Origin: Erythrobacter litoralis
Lineage (GTDB): Bacteria > Pseudomonadota > Alphaproteobacteria > Sphingomonadales > Sphingomonadaceae
Direction: 5' to 3'
Assembly: GCF_029760855.1 (NCBI RefSeq)
Contig: NZ_SOSI01000002.1
Span: 124,001 to 188,000 of the forward strand
DNA length: 64,000 bases
Shown: one piece after another, positions 50,335 to 59,778 of the stretch
Numbering within the stretch: position 1 is the stretch's first letter
How the letters are laid out: every line of letters starts with the position of its first letter
The notes under the pieces: model-generated
What the model was told of the DNA's origin: nothing
The model's input: only the letters and a program-made list of their open reading frames with translations
The model's database searches: none
Program-made: the position numbers and the translations under genes

Positions 50335-50766
50335 CTAAAAACCGTCACCCGCTGCGCCCGGCTTGAACCGTACCAACCTGCTGTCCAGCAACGCCGCCGT
50401 CCGGTTCACCACCGCCTTCTGGTATTCCGGATCGCTGATCATCTCGAAGAACGCAGCCGCGCTGGGGTAACTAGCCACGAAGCCATCATGCCAGTGCATG
50501 TTCTCTGGTCCGGTAACGACCGCCTCGTAAGCGCCGCGCCACACGATGCTGCCGCCTACGCGACGGAAGATCGGGCCGCTCGTCTTACCGTATTCCTCGT
50601 AAGCGCGGCGACCGCTCCAGCCCTTATCGGTGTTCTCTTGGCCGTCCGGGTAAGCAGCCTTATCACGATATTGGAGAAGGTTGAGCATATGGATCGGCTC
50701 GTCGCGGGGCAGCGCCTTGAAGGCATCGAAGTTCTCGCGGCTTGGATCGATATAGCGGTCAGTCAT
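50335..50766 (-). CDS. DUF1330-like dimeric alpha-beta barrel protein
   Basis: A 143-residue protein starting MTDRYIDPSRENFDAFKALP. It resembles the DUF1330/NIPSNAP-like ferredoxin-fold family: MLNLLQYRDKAAY, EEYGKTSGPIFRRVGGSIVW, NMHWHDGFVASYPSAAAFFE and MISDPEYQKAVVNRTAALLD. No enzyme activity is known for the family. Its ribosome-binding site (GAGGAG) lies immediately after the stop of the upstream pseudouridine synthase gene. The start at 50766 rather than 50781 is set by that site. Confidence 0.75.
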   Translation of the reverse strand: MTDRYIDPSRENFDAFKALPRDEPIHMLNLLQYRDKAAYPDGQENTDKGWSGRRAYEEYGKTSGPIFRRVGGSIVWRGAYEAVVTGPENMHWHDGFVASYPSAAAFFEMISDPEYQKAVVNRTAALLDSRLVRFKPGAAGDGF

Positions 50767-50777
50767 GCGGGTTCTCC

Positions 50778-51323
50778 TCAAACGTCGATCATGCGATAGG
50801 TGCCGGGCGCGATGCCGTCCACACTCCAGTCGCCCACGCGCCAGCGAATAAGGCGCAGGGTGGGAAGGCCGACGGCCGCGGTCATGCGGCGGACCTGGCG
50901 GTTGCGGCCTTCGGTGATTTCGAGCGCGATCCAGCTATCCGGCACGCTCTCGCGATAGCGGACCGGCGGGTCGCGGTCCCACACAGGCGGCGGGTCGATC
51001 CGTTTGACGCGGGCGGGCCGGGTCTTCCCATCTTTGAGAATTACGCCGCGCGACAGCTTCTCCAGCGCAGCGTCGTCCGCCTCTCCTTCGACCTGTGCGA
51101 GGTAGGTCTTGGTCATCTTGTGGCGAGGCTCGGCGATGCGCGATTGCAGCCACCCATCATCGGTAAGCAGCAACAGCCCCTCGCTATCCTTGTCGAGCCG
51201 CCCGGCGGGATAGACGTCCGGCACATCGACCAGATGCGCCAGCGTATCGTCCGCCCCTTCCTTCCCGCCGGTGAACTGCGACAGCACGCCGAACGGCTTG
51301 TTCAGCAGGACCAGCTGGCTCAC
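50778..51323 (-). CDS. RNA pseudouridine synthase, RsuA/RluE family
   Basis: Converts uridine to pseudouridine in rRNA. The 181-residue protein lacks an S4 domain, and its size fits RluE-type synthases of 23S rRNA. Core motifs are LVLLNKPFGVLSQF and GRLDKDSEGLLLLTDDG (catalytic Asp), then KTYLAQVEGE and EGRNRQVRRMTAAVGLPTLR, and the final LIRWRVGDW. The GTG start overlaps the ligase stop (GTGA). Which uridine is modified is not determined. Confidence 0.88.
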   Translation of the reverse strand: MSQLVLLNKPFGVLSQFTGGKEGADDTLAHLVDVPDVYPAGRLDKDSEGLLLLTDDGWLQSRIAEPRHKMTKTYLAQVEGEADDAALEKLSRGVILKDGKTRPARVKRIDPPPVWDRDPPVRYRESVPDSWIALEITEGRNRQVRRMTAAVGLPTLRLIRWRVGDWSVDGIAPGTYRMIDV

Positions 51324-52936
51324 CCCTCGCGCGCTTCGGGAAGCACGTAATCCGCATGCCGGTCGCGCAAATCCTTCTTGCTGATCTTGCCGGTCGCAGT
51401 GTGGGGAATGTCGTCGACGAACTCGACCGCATCGGGCAGCCACCATTTGGCGACCTTGTCCGACAAAAAGGCGATAACGCTCTCTGCATCGCATTCCGCG
51501 CCCGATTTCTTCACCACGAACAGCACCGGCCGCTCGTCCCACTTCGGGTGATACATACCGACGCAGGCTGCTTCGGCGACGGCGGGGTGGCCGACAGCCG
51601 CATTTTCCAGCTCGACCGAGCTGATCCATTCGCCGCCGGACTTGATGACGTCTTTCGTGCGGTCGGTCAGTTGCAATGTGCCGTCGGGGTGCAGGATGCC
51701 GACATCGCCGGTGTCGAACCAGCCATCCTCGGTAGTCGCGTCCTCTTCCGCCTTGAAGTATCGCTTTACCACCCAAGGCCCGCGGATCTGCAGGGCGCCT
51801 GCCGTCTTGCCGTCTCGCGGCAGCACTTTTGTAAAATCATCCAGATCGACGGTGCGCAGCTCGACGCCGAAGACCGGACGGCCCTGCTTCATCGTCTTCA
51901 CCACCTGCTCTTCGAAGCTGAGTTCGTCCCAATTGCCCGTCGGCCCGCCGACGGTGCCGATAGGCGAGGTTTCGGTCATCCCCCAGGCGTGCTGGACGCG
52001 GGTACCGTTCCGCATAAGCCGCTCGATCATGAAGCGCGGCGCCGCAGAGCCTCCAATGGTCGCGGCTTTCAGCGGCGGCAGGTCGAGGCCCTCACTGTCA
52101 CAATACTGGAAGTGGGCGAGCCAAACTGTCGGCACGCCGGCACTGTCTGTCACCCCTTCCTTCAGCATCATCTCGTGCAGTACGGCGGGCTCGTTGACGG
52201 CGGAGAACACGAATTTGATGCCCGCCATGCCGCCGGCATACGGCAACCCCCAGCTCGCCGCATGGAACATCGGCACCACCGGCAGCATCACACTCGACGC
52301 ACTGAAATTGAAAGCGCTCGGCTGAAGACCGGCCATCGCGTGCAACAGGGTCGAACGGTGTTCGTATTGCACGCCCTTGGGGTTACCGGTCGTGCCGCTG
52401 GTGTAGCAGATCATGCACGGATCGCGCTCGTCGCCGGAGACCCATGCGTAGTCGCCGTCCTGCTCGCCAATCCAGCTTTCGAAGCCCTGTACGTCCCCGC
52501 CCTCAGGTGGATCGTAACAGATGTAGTGTTCGACGTTCGGCCAGCGGTCGCGCATCAGATCGACGATGGGCTGGAACGCCGCATCGTAAAGCAGCACGCG
52601 GTCTTCGGCGTGATTGACGATGTATTCGAGCTGATCTTCGAACAGGCGCGGGTTCACGGTATGGAGAACGCCGCCCATGCCCGCGACGCCGAACCAGCTG
52701 ACAAGGTGGCGGGAGTGATTCATCGCGAGACTGGCGACCTTGTCGCCTTTCTTCATGCCGAGCGCCTCGAGCGCCTGCGCCATTTTCAGCGCATCCCGGC
52801 GGATGCCCGCCCAGTCCGTCCGCGTTTCGCTGCCGTCCGCCCAGCGAGTGACGATTTCGCGGTTGCCCGCCTCGCGCGCCGCATAATCCACCACATGGGT
52901 GACGCGCATCGGCCATTCCTGCATCGCTCCGAGCAT
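51320..52936 (-). CDS. Long-chain fatty-acid-CoA ligase
   Basis: An AMP-forming acyl-CoA synthetase of 538 residues. It has P-loop [21 protein letters not shown]5-like [19 protein letters not shown] and the hinge [20 protein letters not shown]. The C-terminal segment is [20 protein letters not shown] and the catalytic Lys lies in [15 protein letters not shown]. FadD-like length and motifs suggest medium- to long-chain fatty acids as substrate. Starts at 52936 and 52924 are possible. The stop is coupled to the pseudouridine synthase start. Confidence 0.88.
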   Translation of the reverse strand: MLGAMQEWPMRVTHVVDYAAREAGNREIVTRWADGSETRTDWAGIRRDALKMAQALEALGMKKGDKVASLAMNHSRHLVSWFGVAGMGGVLHTVNPRLFEDQLEYIVNHAEDRVLLYDAAFQPIVDLMRDRWPNVEHYICYDPPEGGDVQGFESWIGEQDGDYAWVSGDERDPCMICYTSGTTGNPKGVQYEHRSTLLHAMAGLQPSAFNFSASSVMLPVVPMFHAASWGLPYAGGMAGIKFVFSAVNEPAVLHEMMLKEGVTDSAGVPTVWLAHFQYCDSEGLDLPPLKAATIGGSAAPRFMIERLMRNGTRVQHAWGMTETSPIGTVGGPTGNWDELSFEEQVVKTMKQGRPVFGVELRTVDLDDFTKVLPRDGKTAGALQIRGPWVVKRYFKAEEDATTEDGWFDTGDVGILHPDGTLQLTDRTKDVIKSGGEWISSVELENAAVGHPAVAEAACVGMYHPKWDERPVLFVVKKSGAECDAESVIAFLSDKVAKWWLPDAVEFVDDIPHTATGKISKKDLRDRHADYVLPEAREG

Positions 52937-52994
52937 TGTTCTCTCCCTTTAAGGCCGATCGAGGTACCTCAGCTCGACGACGTCGCGAAGAATG

Positions 52995-55900
52995 CTACGC
53001 CACGAGCCGAAGATGCGCCCCGCCGCGCCGTTTATCGAGCTGCACCTTGGCAAGCCCGGCGACGCTTGCCAAGCGTTCCGCAAGTTCCCCATCGAGGGCG
53101 AAGTCGCGTCCAAGGCGGATCATCGGCTCGTCCTCGCCCCCGGTTCGCAGGGTCAGCAGTACTTCATCCTTTCCGCCGCGTGCCTCTGCGAGTTCGGCTT
53201 GCAACGTCCCAATCGCAGCGGGGTCGGTTACATCGAGGCTCAGCAGCATCGGCGTCGACCCCCGCACCTCGGCAAGCGGCGTGCCGCCGCGCACGGTGAT
53301 GCGGGGCGGCTCGTCGGGGCTGGGCGAATCCAGTTCGACCTGTAGAAGGATGCAGGTTTGCTCCTCCGCCCATTTGAGAAACCGTTCGACCATGCCTTCT
53401 TCGAAACAGGCGGCACTGAATTGGCCCGAGGCATCGGAAAAATCGGCACGGATGAAGGGCTTGCCGCGCCGGGTCGTGCCCTTGTTCACGCTTTCGACCA
53501 TCGCCGCCATGACCGCATTCGCGCGCCCGCCCGCAGGTGCCCCGCCGGTCATCAACGAGGCGTAGGAGCGCGCGCCATTGGCCGAAGCGACATCGCGCCA
53601 TGCGGCGACTGGGTGGGCGGAGAAATAGAAGCCGAAATTCTCGCGCTCCCGTGCCATGCGCTCGGCCCGTGTCCATTCCTCGGTTTCCTTTAGGCGCACG
53701 CTCTCGCCCGCCTGATCCTCGCCGCCGAACAGGCCGCCCTGCCCGCTCGTCCGCTCGCGCTGCGCCGCATCGGCGACGGCGAGCAGCATATCGGCATTGG
53801 CGAAGACCTTGGCCCGATTGGGCTCCAAGGAATCAAGCGCTCCAGCGCAAGCCAGACCTTCGAGCTGCCGGGAATTCATCGCGCCCTTAGGGACACGCTC
53901 GAACAGATCCTGCAGGCTCGCGAACCGCCCTGCGTTTTCGCGCTCCGCCACGATCGCTTCCATCGACTTCTCGCCGACATTGCGGATGCCGGCGAGGGCA
54001 TAGCGAACGGCGAACCCATCGTCTGTCTGCTCGACGGTGAATTCCGCTTCCGACGCATTGATGCAGGGCGGAGCGACCACGATGTCCTGCCGCCGGGCAT
54101 CGTCCACAAAAATCGCCAACTTTTCCGACTGGTGCATATCGAAGCACATCGATGCGGCGAAGAACTCCTCGGGGTAATGCGCCTTAAGCCACGCGGTCTG
54201 ATAAGCGAGCAGCGCATAGGCGGCGGCGTGGGACTTGTTGAAGCCGTAGCCTGCGAACTTGTCGATCAAGTCGAACAGCGCATTGGCTTCGGCCTTTTCG
54301 ATTCCCGAGACCTCACGGCAACCGTCAACGAAGCGCTGGCGCTGCGCGTCCATTTCCGCCTGCACCTTCTTGCCCATTGCGCGGCGCAGAAGGTCGGCAT
54401 CGCCGAGCGAATAGCCCGCAAGGATCTGCGCGGCCTGCATGACCTGTTCCTGATAGACAAAGATGCCGTAGGTCTCGGCCAGGATGCCTTCGAGCTTGGG
54501 ATGCGGATATTCGATCGGCACCTCGCCGCCCTTGCGCTTGCCGAACAGCGGGATGTTGTCCATCGGGCCAGGACGGTAGAGCGAAACGAGGGCGATAATG
54601 TCCTCGAACTTGGTCGGCTTCACCGCAGTCAGCGTGCGGCGCATGCCTTCCGATTCAAGCTGGAACACGCCCACCGTGTTGCCGGACTTCAGCAATTCGA
54701 ACACTTCCGGATCGTCGAGCGGAAGCTGGGAGAGATCGATGGCGATCTCGCGCTTCTGCAGAAGATCGGTTGCCTTCTTCAGCACTGAAAGGGTCTTCAG
54801 TCCCAGGAAGTCGAACTTCACCAGCCCGCTCGTCTCGACATGCTTCATGTCGTATTGCGTCACCGGCATGTCTGACCGGGGATCGCGATAGAGCGGCACC
54901 AGCTTCGCCAGCGGCCGGTCCCCGATCACCACGCCCGCCGCATGGGTAGAGGAGTTGCGCGGGAAGCCTTCCAACTGCATCGCCAGATCGACAAGGCGCT
55001 TCACCTGGTTGTCGTTATCGTATTCGCGCTTGAAATCTGCCGAGCCGTTGAGCGTGCGCGGGAGGGTCCACGGGTCGGTCGGATGGTTGGGTACCATCTT
55101 GCAGATGCGATCCACATGACCGTAGCTCATCTGCATGATGCGGCCCGTATCGCGCAATACTGCACGTGCCTTGAGCTTTCCGAAGGTAATGATCTGCGCG
55201 ACGTGGTCGTGGCCGTATTTTGCCTGCACATAGCGGATCACCTCGCCGCGGCGGGTTTCACAAAAATCGATGTCGAAGTCGGGCATCGACACACGTTCCG
55301 GGTTGAGGAAACGTTCGAACAACAGGCCGAGCTTGATCGGATCGAGATCGGTGATGGTGAGCGACCAGGCGACGAGGCTGCCCGCACCCGATCCGCGCCC
55401 CGGTCCGACCGGAATGTCCTGCTCCTTCGCCCATTTGATGAAATCGGCAACGATCAGAAAGTAGCCGGGAAATCCCATCTGGTTGATGATGCCGACTTCG
55501 AATTCGAGACGATCCAAATACGCTTCGCGCTCTTCCTCGCTGAGATCGCCATAAAGCGCGAGCCTCGCTTCCAGCCCCTTTCGCGAATCCTCGGCCAGCA
55601 TTCGCGCTTCGCCTTCGAGATCGCCGGCCAGGCTCGGCAGAATCGGCTTACGATAGGGCGGCGCGTAGGCGCACCGCTGCGCGAAGACGAGCGTGTTGGC
55701 CGTTGCTTCCGAAAGGTCCGCAAACGCCTCCTCCATCATATACGCTGTTTTCACGTAGCTTTCAGGGTTCGACTTCGCGCGGTTCTCTGCCTCGATGTGC
55801 GTCGAGCCGGCAATACAGAGCATGGCGTCATGCGCCTTGTGCATGTGCGGTTCGGCAAAATTGGCGGGATTGGTCGCGATCAGCGGCAGGTCGCGGGCAT

Positions 55901-56468
55901 AGGCAAGATCGATCAACGCGCCTTCCGCCGCCTCTTCCACCGGATCGCCGCGCCGGGCGAGTTCGATATAGAGCCGCTCGGGAAAAAGGCGCTGTAACTC
56001 GTCCAGCATCGCGGCGGCACGGCTGGCCTGCCCTTCGGCGAGCAGGCGGGTCACCCCGCCCTCGCTCGCGCCTGTCAGCGCCAGCAGGCCCTCGGTTCGG
56101 CCTTCTAGATCGCTCCATTTAACGTGGGGTTCGAATTCCAGCGGGCGTTCGAGGTGGGCGACCGAAACGAGGTGACACAGATTGTCGTATCCTGTTTCGT
56201 CCTGCGCATAGAGCGGCAGGTAGTCGACGACCTTTCCGTCGTCCCCACGCCCCACACCGAGCAGCGCGCCGACGATCGGCTGCACCCCTTCCGCCTTGCA
56301 GGCAGAGGCGAACATCACCGCGCCATACAGACCGTTGCGATCGGCGATGGCAATGGCGGGGAAGCCGCGCTCCTTCGCCAGTTTCGCCATCGCCTTGGGA
56401 TCGATGGCCCCCTCGAGCATCGAATAGGCAGACAGGATGCGCAAGGGAACGAACGGCTTGAAAGGCAT
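52995..56468 (-). CDS. dnaE: DNA polymerase III subunit alpha
   Basis: Replicative C-family DNA polymerase of 1157 residues. It has an N-terminal PHP domain (FVPLRILSAYSMLEGAIDP; AIAIADRNGLYGAVMF). The polymerase core has catalytic PDFDIDFCE near residue 400, followed by VIRYVQAKYG and KLKARAVLRDTGR. Finger and thumb segments include FPRNSSTHAAGVVIGDRPL and GIFVYQEQVMQAAQILAGYS. The tail contains a helix-hairpin-helix region and an OB-fold (FIRADFSDASGQFSAACFE). The length is normal. Preceded by a small membrane protein gene. Confidence 0.97.
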   Translation of the reverse strand: MPFKPFVPLRILSAYSMLEGAIDPKAMAKLAKERGFPAIAIADRNGLYGAVMFASACKAEGVQPIVGALLGVGRGDDGKVVDYLPLYAQDETGYDNLCHLVSVAHLERPLEFEPHVKWSDLEGRTEGLLALTGASEGGVTRLLAEGQASRAAAMLDELQRLFPERLYIELARRGDPVEEAAEGALIDLAYARDLPLIATNPANFAEPHMHKAHDAMLCIAGSTHIEAENRAKSNPESYVKTAYMMEEAFADLSEATANTLVFAQRCAYAPPYRKPILPSLAGDLEGEARMLAEDSRKGLEARLALYGDLSEEEREAYLDRLEFEVGIINQMGFPGYFLIVADFIKWAKEQDIPVGPGRGSGAGSLVAWSLTITDLDPIKLGLLFERFLNPERVSMPDFDIDFCETRRGEVIRYVQAKYGHDHVAQIITFGKLKARAVLRDTGRIMQMSYGHVDRICKMVPNHPTDPWTLPRTLNGSADFKREYDNDNQVKRLVDLAMQLEGFPRNSSTHAAGVVIGDRPLAKLVPLYRDPRSDMPVTQYDMKHVETSGLVKFDFLGLKTLSVLKKATDLLQKREIAIDLSQLPLDDPEVFELLKSGNTVGVFQLESEGMRRTLTAVKPTKFEDIIALVSLYRPGPMDNIPLFGKRKGGEVPIEYPHPKLEGILAETYGIFVYQEQVMQAAQILAGYSLGDADLLRRAMGKKVQAEMDAQRQRFVDGCREVSGIEKAEANALFDLIDKFAGYGFNKSHAAAYALLAYQTAWLKAHYPEEFFAASMCFDMHQSEKLAIFVDDARRQDIVVAPPCINASEAEFTVEQTDDGFAVRYALAGIRNVGEKSMEAIVAERENAGRFASLQDLFERVPKGAMNSRQLEGLACAGALDSLEPNRAKVFANADMLLAVADAAQRERTSGQGGLFGGEDQAGESVRLKETEEWTRAERMARERENFGFYFSAHPVAAWRDVASANGARSYASLMTGGAPAGGRANAVMAAMVESVNKGTTRRGKPFIRADFSDASGQFSAACFEEGMVERFLKWAEEQTCILLQVELDSPSPDEPPRITVRGGTPLAEVRGSTPMLLSLDVTDPAAIGTLQAELAEARGGKDEVLLTLRTGGEDEPMIRLGRDFALDGELAERLASVAGLAKVQLDKRRGGAHLRLVA

Positions 56469-56531
56469 TCCGCGTATTTAAGAATTTTCGCCGGGAATCG
56501 CAAAGCGCGAAGCACGCTTTCTCTCCACAGG

Positions 56532-56870
56532 TCAGACGGTCGGTTTGTCCTTCTCCGCAGCAATCTTGCGCCGTGTGTCGCGCACCGTGGTCCATGCGCC
56601 GTACAAAACCAGCGCGGCGAGGAACAGCCAGACCCAAACGGGAATATTCCGTCCCACCACGGCCAGATAGAGATAGGCCGAGACGAAGAAGAACCCCGCC
56701 AGCATGGTCGGCAGCAGGGTCGAGCGCCCGGCCCGCGCGCGTTTCACCAACCACGCGATCGAGGCGAGGAAAAAGGGTATGGCGCCGACATAGATCGCGC
56801 CGAATATATACGGGTTCACCCCATATTGCTCGCCGAGCGAGAGGAACCACTGATGCATCGCGTCAAGCAT
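56532..56870 (-). CDS. Small membrane protein of unknown function
   Basis: A 112-residue protein, MLDAMHQWFLSLGEQYGVNP at the N-terminus, with three hydrophobic helices: PYIFGAIYVGAIPFFLASIA, TMLAGFFFVSAYLYLAVV and WVWLFLAALVLYGAWTTV. A basic tail (RDTRRKIAAEKDKPTV) follows. I do not recognise a family. It follows the glutathione peroxidase gene after 5 bases, on the same strand, so it is probably co-transcribed. Confidence 0.65.
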   Translation of the reverse strand: MLDAMHQWFLSLGEQYGVNPYIFGAIYVGAIPFFLASIAWLVKRARAGRSTLLPTMLAGFFFVSAYLYLAVVGRNIPVWVWLFLAALVLYGAWTTVRDTRRKIAAEKDKPTV

Positions 56871-56875
56871 GGCAA

Positions 56876-57355
56876 TTACAACAGCTTTTCAATATCACCG
56901 GCGAGGTCTTCCGGCTTGTCCGTGGGCGCATAACGGGAGACGACCTTGCCTTCGCGGTCGATCAAAAACTTGGTGAAGTTCCATTTGATCGCCTTCGTGC
57001 CCATCACACCCGGCGCTTCGGCCTTGAGCCAGTCGAACAGCGGCGCCGCATCGGATCCGTTGACGTCGACTTTGCTCATGATCGGGAAGGTGACGCCATG
57101 ATTCACCCGGCAGAACTCGCCAATTTCCGCAGCATTACCCGGTTCCTGCGATCCAAACTGGTTGCATGGGAAGGCGACCACTTCGAAGCCCTGCGCCCCG
57201 AACCGCTCGTATAGCGCCTGAAGACCGTCATATTGCGGCGTAAATCCGCACTTGCTGGCCGTGTTTACGATCAGGAGCACCTTGCCGCGCTTGTCTGAAA
57301 GGTTCACCGCCGATCCGTCATTCGCCTCGACGGTGAAATCGTGAAGCGATGTCAT
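56876..57355 (-). CDS. Glutathione peroxidase (cysteine type)
   Basis: A 159-residue thioredoxin-fold peroxidase. Catalytic Cys36 (NTASKCGFTPQYDGLQ) replaces selenocysteine, and the conserved FPCNQFGSQEPG and KWNFTKFLIDREG boxes supply the Gln and Trp/Asn of the tetrad. Such enzymes reduce hydroperoxides using thioredoxin or glutathione. The ATG overlaps the stop of the upstream 95-residue gene (ATGA). Downstream is the small membrane protein. Confidence 0.93.
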   Translation of the reverse strand: MTSLHDFTVEANDGSAVNLSDKRGKVLLIVNTASKCGFTPQYDGLQALYERFGAQGFEVVAFPCNQFGSQEPGNAAEIGEFCRVNHGVTFPIMSKVDVNGSDAAPLFDWLKAEAPGVMGTKAIKWNFTKFLIDREGKVVSRYAPTDKPEDLAGDIEKLL

Positions 57356-57639
57356 TCGGCGTCGCGGCGCGGAAAATCATCGCGGGCGGCGAGCCGTTCA
57401 GCTTCGGCGGCAGTGTAGGCGCGGTCGCCGGCCTTCTGGATTACGTACTGGTCACGCTCGTTTTCCGGCAGCAACAGCATGTGATTGATGATGTCGGCAA
57501 AGGTGCCGCTGCGCAGGCCCTTGCCACCGTCGAGGACGCCTTGTCCATCATCGGCGCGATGAAGCGAGGCGCGATCTTCCCACGAGATTTGGCCGGTTAC
57601 GGCAGGTTCGGCATCGAAGGTCGTCGGATGGTCGGGCAT
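57352..57639 (-). CDS. Hypothetical protein, 95 residues
   Basis: Unrecognised family. It starts ATG 57639 (MPDHPTTFDAEPAVTGQISW) after a strong AGGAG ribosome-binding site. It is soluble and acidic, with a helical middle (GTFADIINHMLLLPENERDQ) and a charged C-terminus (LAARDDFPRRDAE). The stop overlaps the glutathione peroxidase start by 4 bases, suggesting co-expression. Open frame upstream of this start is not conserved-looking. Confidence 0.65.
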   Translation of the reverse strand: MPDHPTTFDAEPAVTGQISWEDRASLHRADDGQGVLDGGKGLRSGTFADIINHMLLLPENERDQYVIQKAGDRAYTAAEAERLAARDDFPRRDAE

Positions 57640-57697
57640 GAATACTCCTTTTTGCCAGTAACGCGGCAAGACGCGTGCGGGTCCAGCGGGCACGACG

Positions 57698-58372
57698 CTA
57701 TTCGAGATGTCCGTCGTGCAGGCGCACCACGCGATCCATCCGCGCAGCAAGCCGCTCATTATGGGTAGCGATCAACGCCGCACTGCCCTCTCCGCGCACA
57801 AGTTCGAGGAATTGGCCGAGCACTTTGTCCGACGTGACCTCGTCCAAGTTGCCCGTCGGCTCGTCGGCCAGCACCAACTTCGGCCGATTGGCAAGACCGC
57901 GGGCGACCGCAACGCGCTGCTGCTCTCCGCCCGAGAGCTGGCTAGGCCGATGGTCGAGCCGATGGCCGAGGCCGAGCGCTGTCAGCAATTCACGCGCCCT
58001 CGCTTCCGCTTCGGCCTTCGGTTTTCCGGCAACCAGCTGCGGCAGGACGACATTCTCGGTCGCGTCGAAATCGGGCAACAAATGGTGGAACTGATACACG
58101 AAGCCGAGATGATCGCGCCGCAGTGCCGTTCGGGCATGGGCATCGGACTTCTCCGCAGCCTGGCCTGCAATGCTGATCTCACCGCCGAACCCGCCTTCGA
58201 GCAGGCCAACCGCCTGAAGCATGGTGGACTTTCCGGATCCCGAGGGGCCCAGCAAGGCGACGATCTCGCCCGGCATGATTGCGAGGTCCACTCCGCGCAG
58301 CACGTCGATCCGGACGCCACCTTGCTCGAAACTGCGGGTCAGCCCGCGAAGCTCGACGACCGGACTACTCAT
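57698..58372 (-). CDS. lolD: Lipoprotein-releasing ABC transporter ATP-binding protein
   Basis: The ATPase that drives lipoprotein release from the inner membrane. The 224-residue protein has Walker [13 protein letters not shown]-loop [18 protein letters not shown], the ABC signature [16 protein letters not shown], Walker [14 protein letters not shown] and the switch His in IATHNERLA. [13 protein letters not shown] is typical of LolD. ATG 58372 overlaps the permease stop by 8 bases; longer open frame upstream lies inside the permease. Permease and ATPase form one unit. Confidence 0.94.
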   Translation of the reverse strand: MSSPVVELRGLTRSFEQGGVRIDVLRGVDLAIMPGEIVALLGPSGSGKSTMLQAVGLLEGGFGGEISIAGQAAEKSDAHARTALRRDHLGFVYQFHHLLPDFDATENVVLPQLVAGKPKAEAEARARELLTALGLGHRLDHRPSQLSGGEQQRVAVARGLANRPKLVLADEPTGNLDEVTSDKVLGQFLELVRGEGSAALIATHNERLAARMDRVVRLHDGHLE

Positions 58373-59606
58373 AACGCAGCACCTGCACCGGATCGGTGTT
58401 CGCCGCCTTGATCGCCGGATAGAGCGTTGCAAGAAAACTCATCACCAGCGCCAAGCCGACGATGGCGACGATCTCGACCGGATCGACCTTGGAAGGAATG
58501 GTAGAGAGGAAGCGAACCTGCGGATCCCACAGGTTCTGCCCGGTCAGTTTGCTGATAAGCCACACGATCTGTTCGCGGAAAGCGAGGACCAGCGCGCCCA
58601 GAGCCAAGCCGGCCAGCGTCCCGATCGCGCCGACCGTAAAACCGGTCGTGACGAAGATCTTCACTAGACTGTTCCTCGCGGCGCCCATCGTGCGCATGAT
58701 GGCGATATCGCGGGTCTTTGCTCGGACCAGCATGACAAGGCTCGAAAGGATGTTGAACGCCGCCACTAAGACCATGAAGCTCAAGGCAAATGCCATTGCT
58801 GCGCGCTCGACCTGGAGCGCTTCGAACAGGGTCCCGTTGATTGTCTTCCAGTCCTGAATCACAGCCCTGCCTGCCAACCTCTGCTGCAACGGTGCGAGGA
58901 TTTCCCCCACCCGGTCGGGATCGGTGACCGAAAGCTCGATCATCTGGACCGCGTCGCCGATCAGCAGCAGCGTCTGCGCATCCTGCATAGGCATGACCAC
59001 ATAAGCCCCGTCGTAATCGTAGATGCCGATCTCGAAAATCGCAGCTACTTCGTAGCCGACCTGCCTCGGAACCGTGCCGAACGGCGTCGAGCGGCCCTGT
59101 GGGTTGATGACGGTGATCGTATCGCCAACCCGTGCACCGATATTTTCCGCAAGCCGCGATCCGATGGCGACTTTGCTGGCACCGGGCTGCAATTCAGACA
59201 GGTTCCCGCTGATTACGTTCGGCGCGAGATCGCCGATATCCTGCATCGTATTCCCGCGTAGCAGGATCGCTTCGACACGTCCGTTGAAGGTAGTCAGCAA
59301 TGGCTGTTCGATCAGCGGGGCGGCCTTCGTTACCTCGGGCGTCTGCCGCACTTCGTTCAGCACGCTTTCCCAATCGTCGAGCCGTCCGCCATAGGCTTGC
59401 ACGATAGCATGGCCGTTCAAACCCACGATCTTGTCGAGTAATTCGGCACGAAATCCGTTCATCACGCTCATTACGATCACCAGCATGGCGACCGAAAGCA
59501 TCACGACGGTTATCGATATGCCCGCTACGAGCGCGATGAACGCCTCGCTGCGCCCGGGCAGCAGATAGCGTCTGGCAATCGTGCGTTCGAAGGGGGAAAG
59601 GATCAA
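58365..59606 (-). CDS. Lipoprotein-releasing ABC transporter permease (LolC/LolE family)
   Basis: A 413-residue inner-membrane permease with an N-terminal helix (about residues 24-50, [20 protein letters not shown]), a large periplasmic MacB-like domain and three C-terminal helices ([58 protein letters not shown]). Only one such permease gene is present beside lolD, as in bacteria that use a single LolC/E-type protein. The start is ATG 59606, divergent from purF. Confidence 0.92.
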   Translation of the reverse strand: MILSPFERTIARRYLLPGRSEAFIALVAGISITVVMLSVAMLVIVMSVMNGFRAELLDKIVGLNGHAIVQAYGGRLDDWESVLNEVRQTPEVTKAAPLIEQPLLTTFNGRVEAILLRGNTMQDIGDLAPNVISGNLSELQPGASKVAIGSRLAENIGARVGDTITVINPQGRSTPFGTVPRQVGYEVAAIFEIGIYDYDGAYVVMPMQDAQTLLLIGDAVQMIELSVTDPDRVGEILAPLQQRLAGRAVIQDWKTINGTLFEALQVERAAMAFALSFMVLVAAFNILSSLVMLVRAKTRDIAIMRTMGAARNSLVKIFVTTGFTVGAIGTLAGLALGALVLAFREQIVWLISKLTGQNLWDPQVRFLSTIPSKVDPVEIVAIVGLALVMSFLATLYPAIKAANTDPVQVLRYE

Positions 59607-59778
59607 GGCGGGTCCGTATCTGTCCGTCTGCTTGTGGCGCCTCTAGGCAGTCAATGCTGGCCGCGCAATGAATTGCTCGCAGCCCATGCACCATCCGGCG
59701 CGTGGGCAGCCTTGTAATCGGACCGTAACATCGCCATTGGAGCGCTTCCCCCCACGGCCTGCGGCGACGGTACCAGCG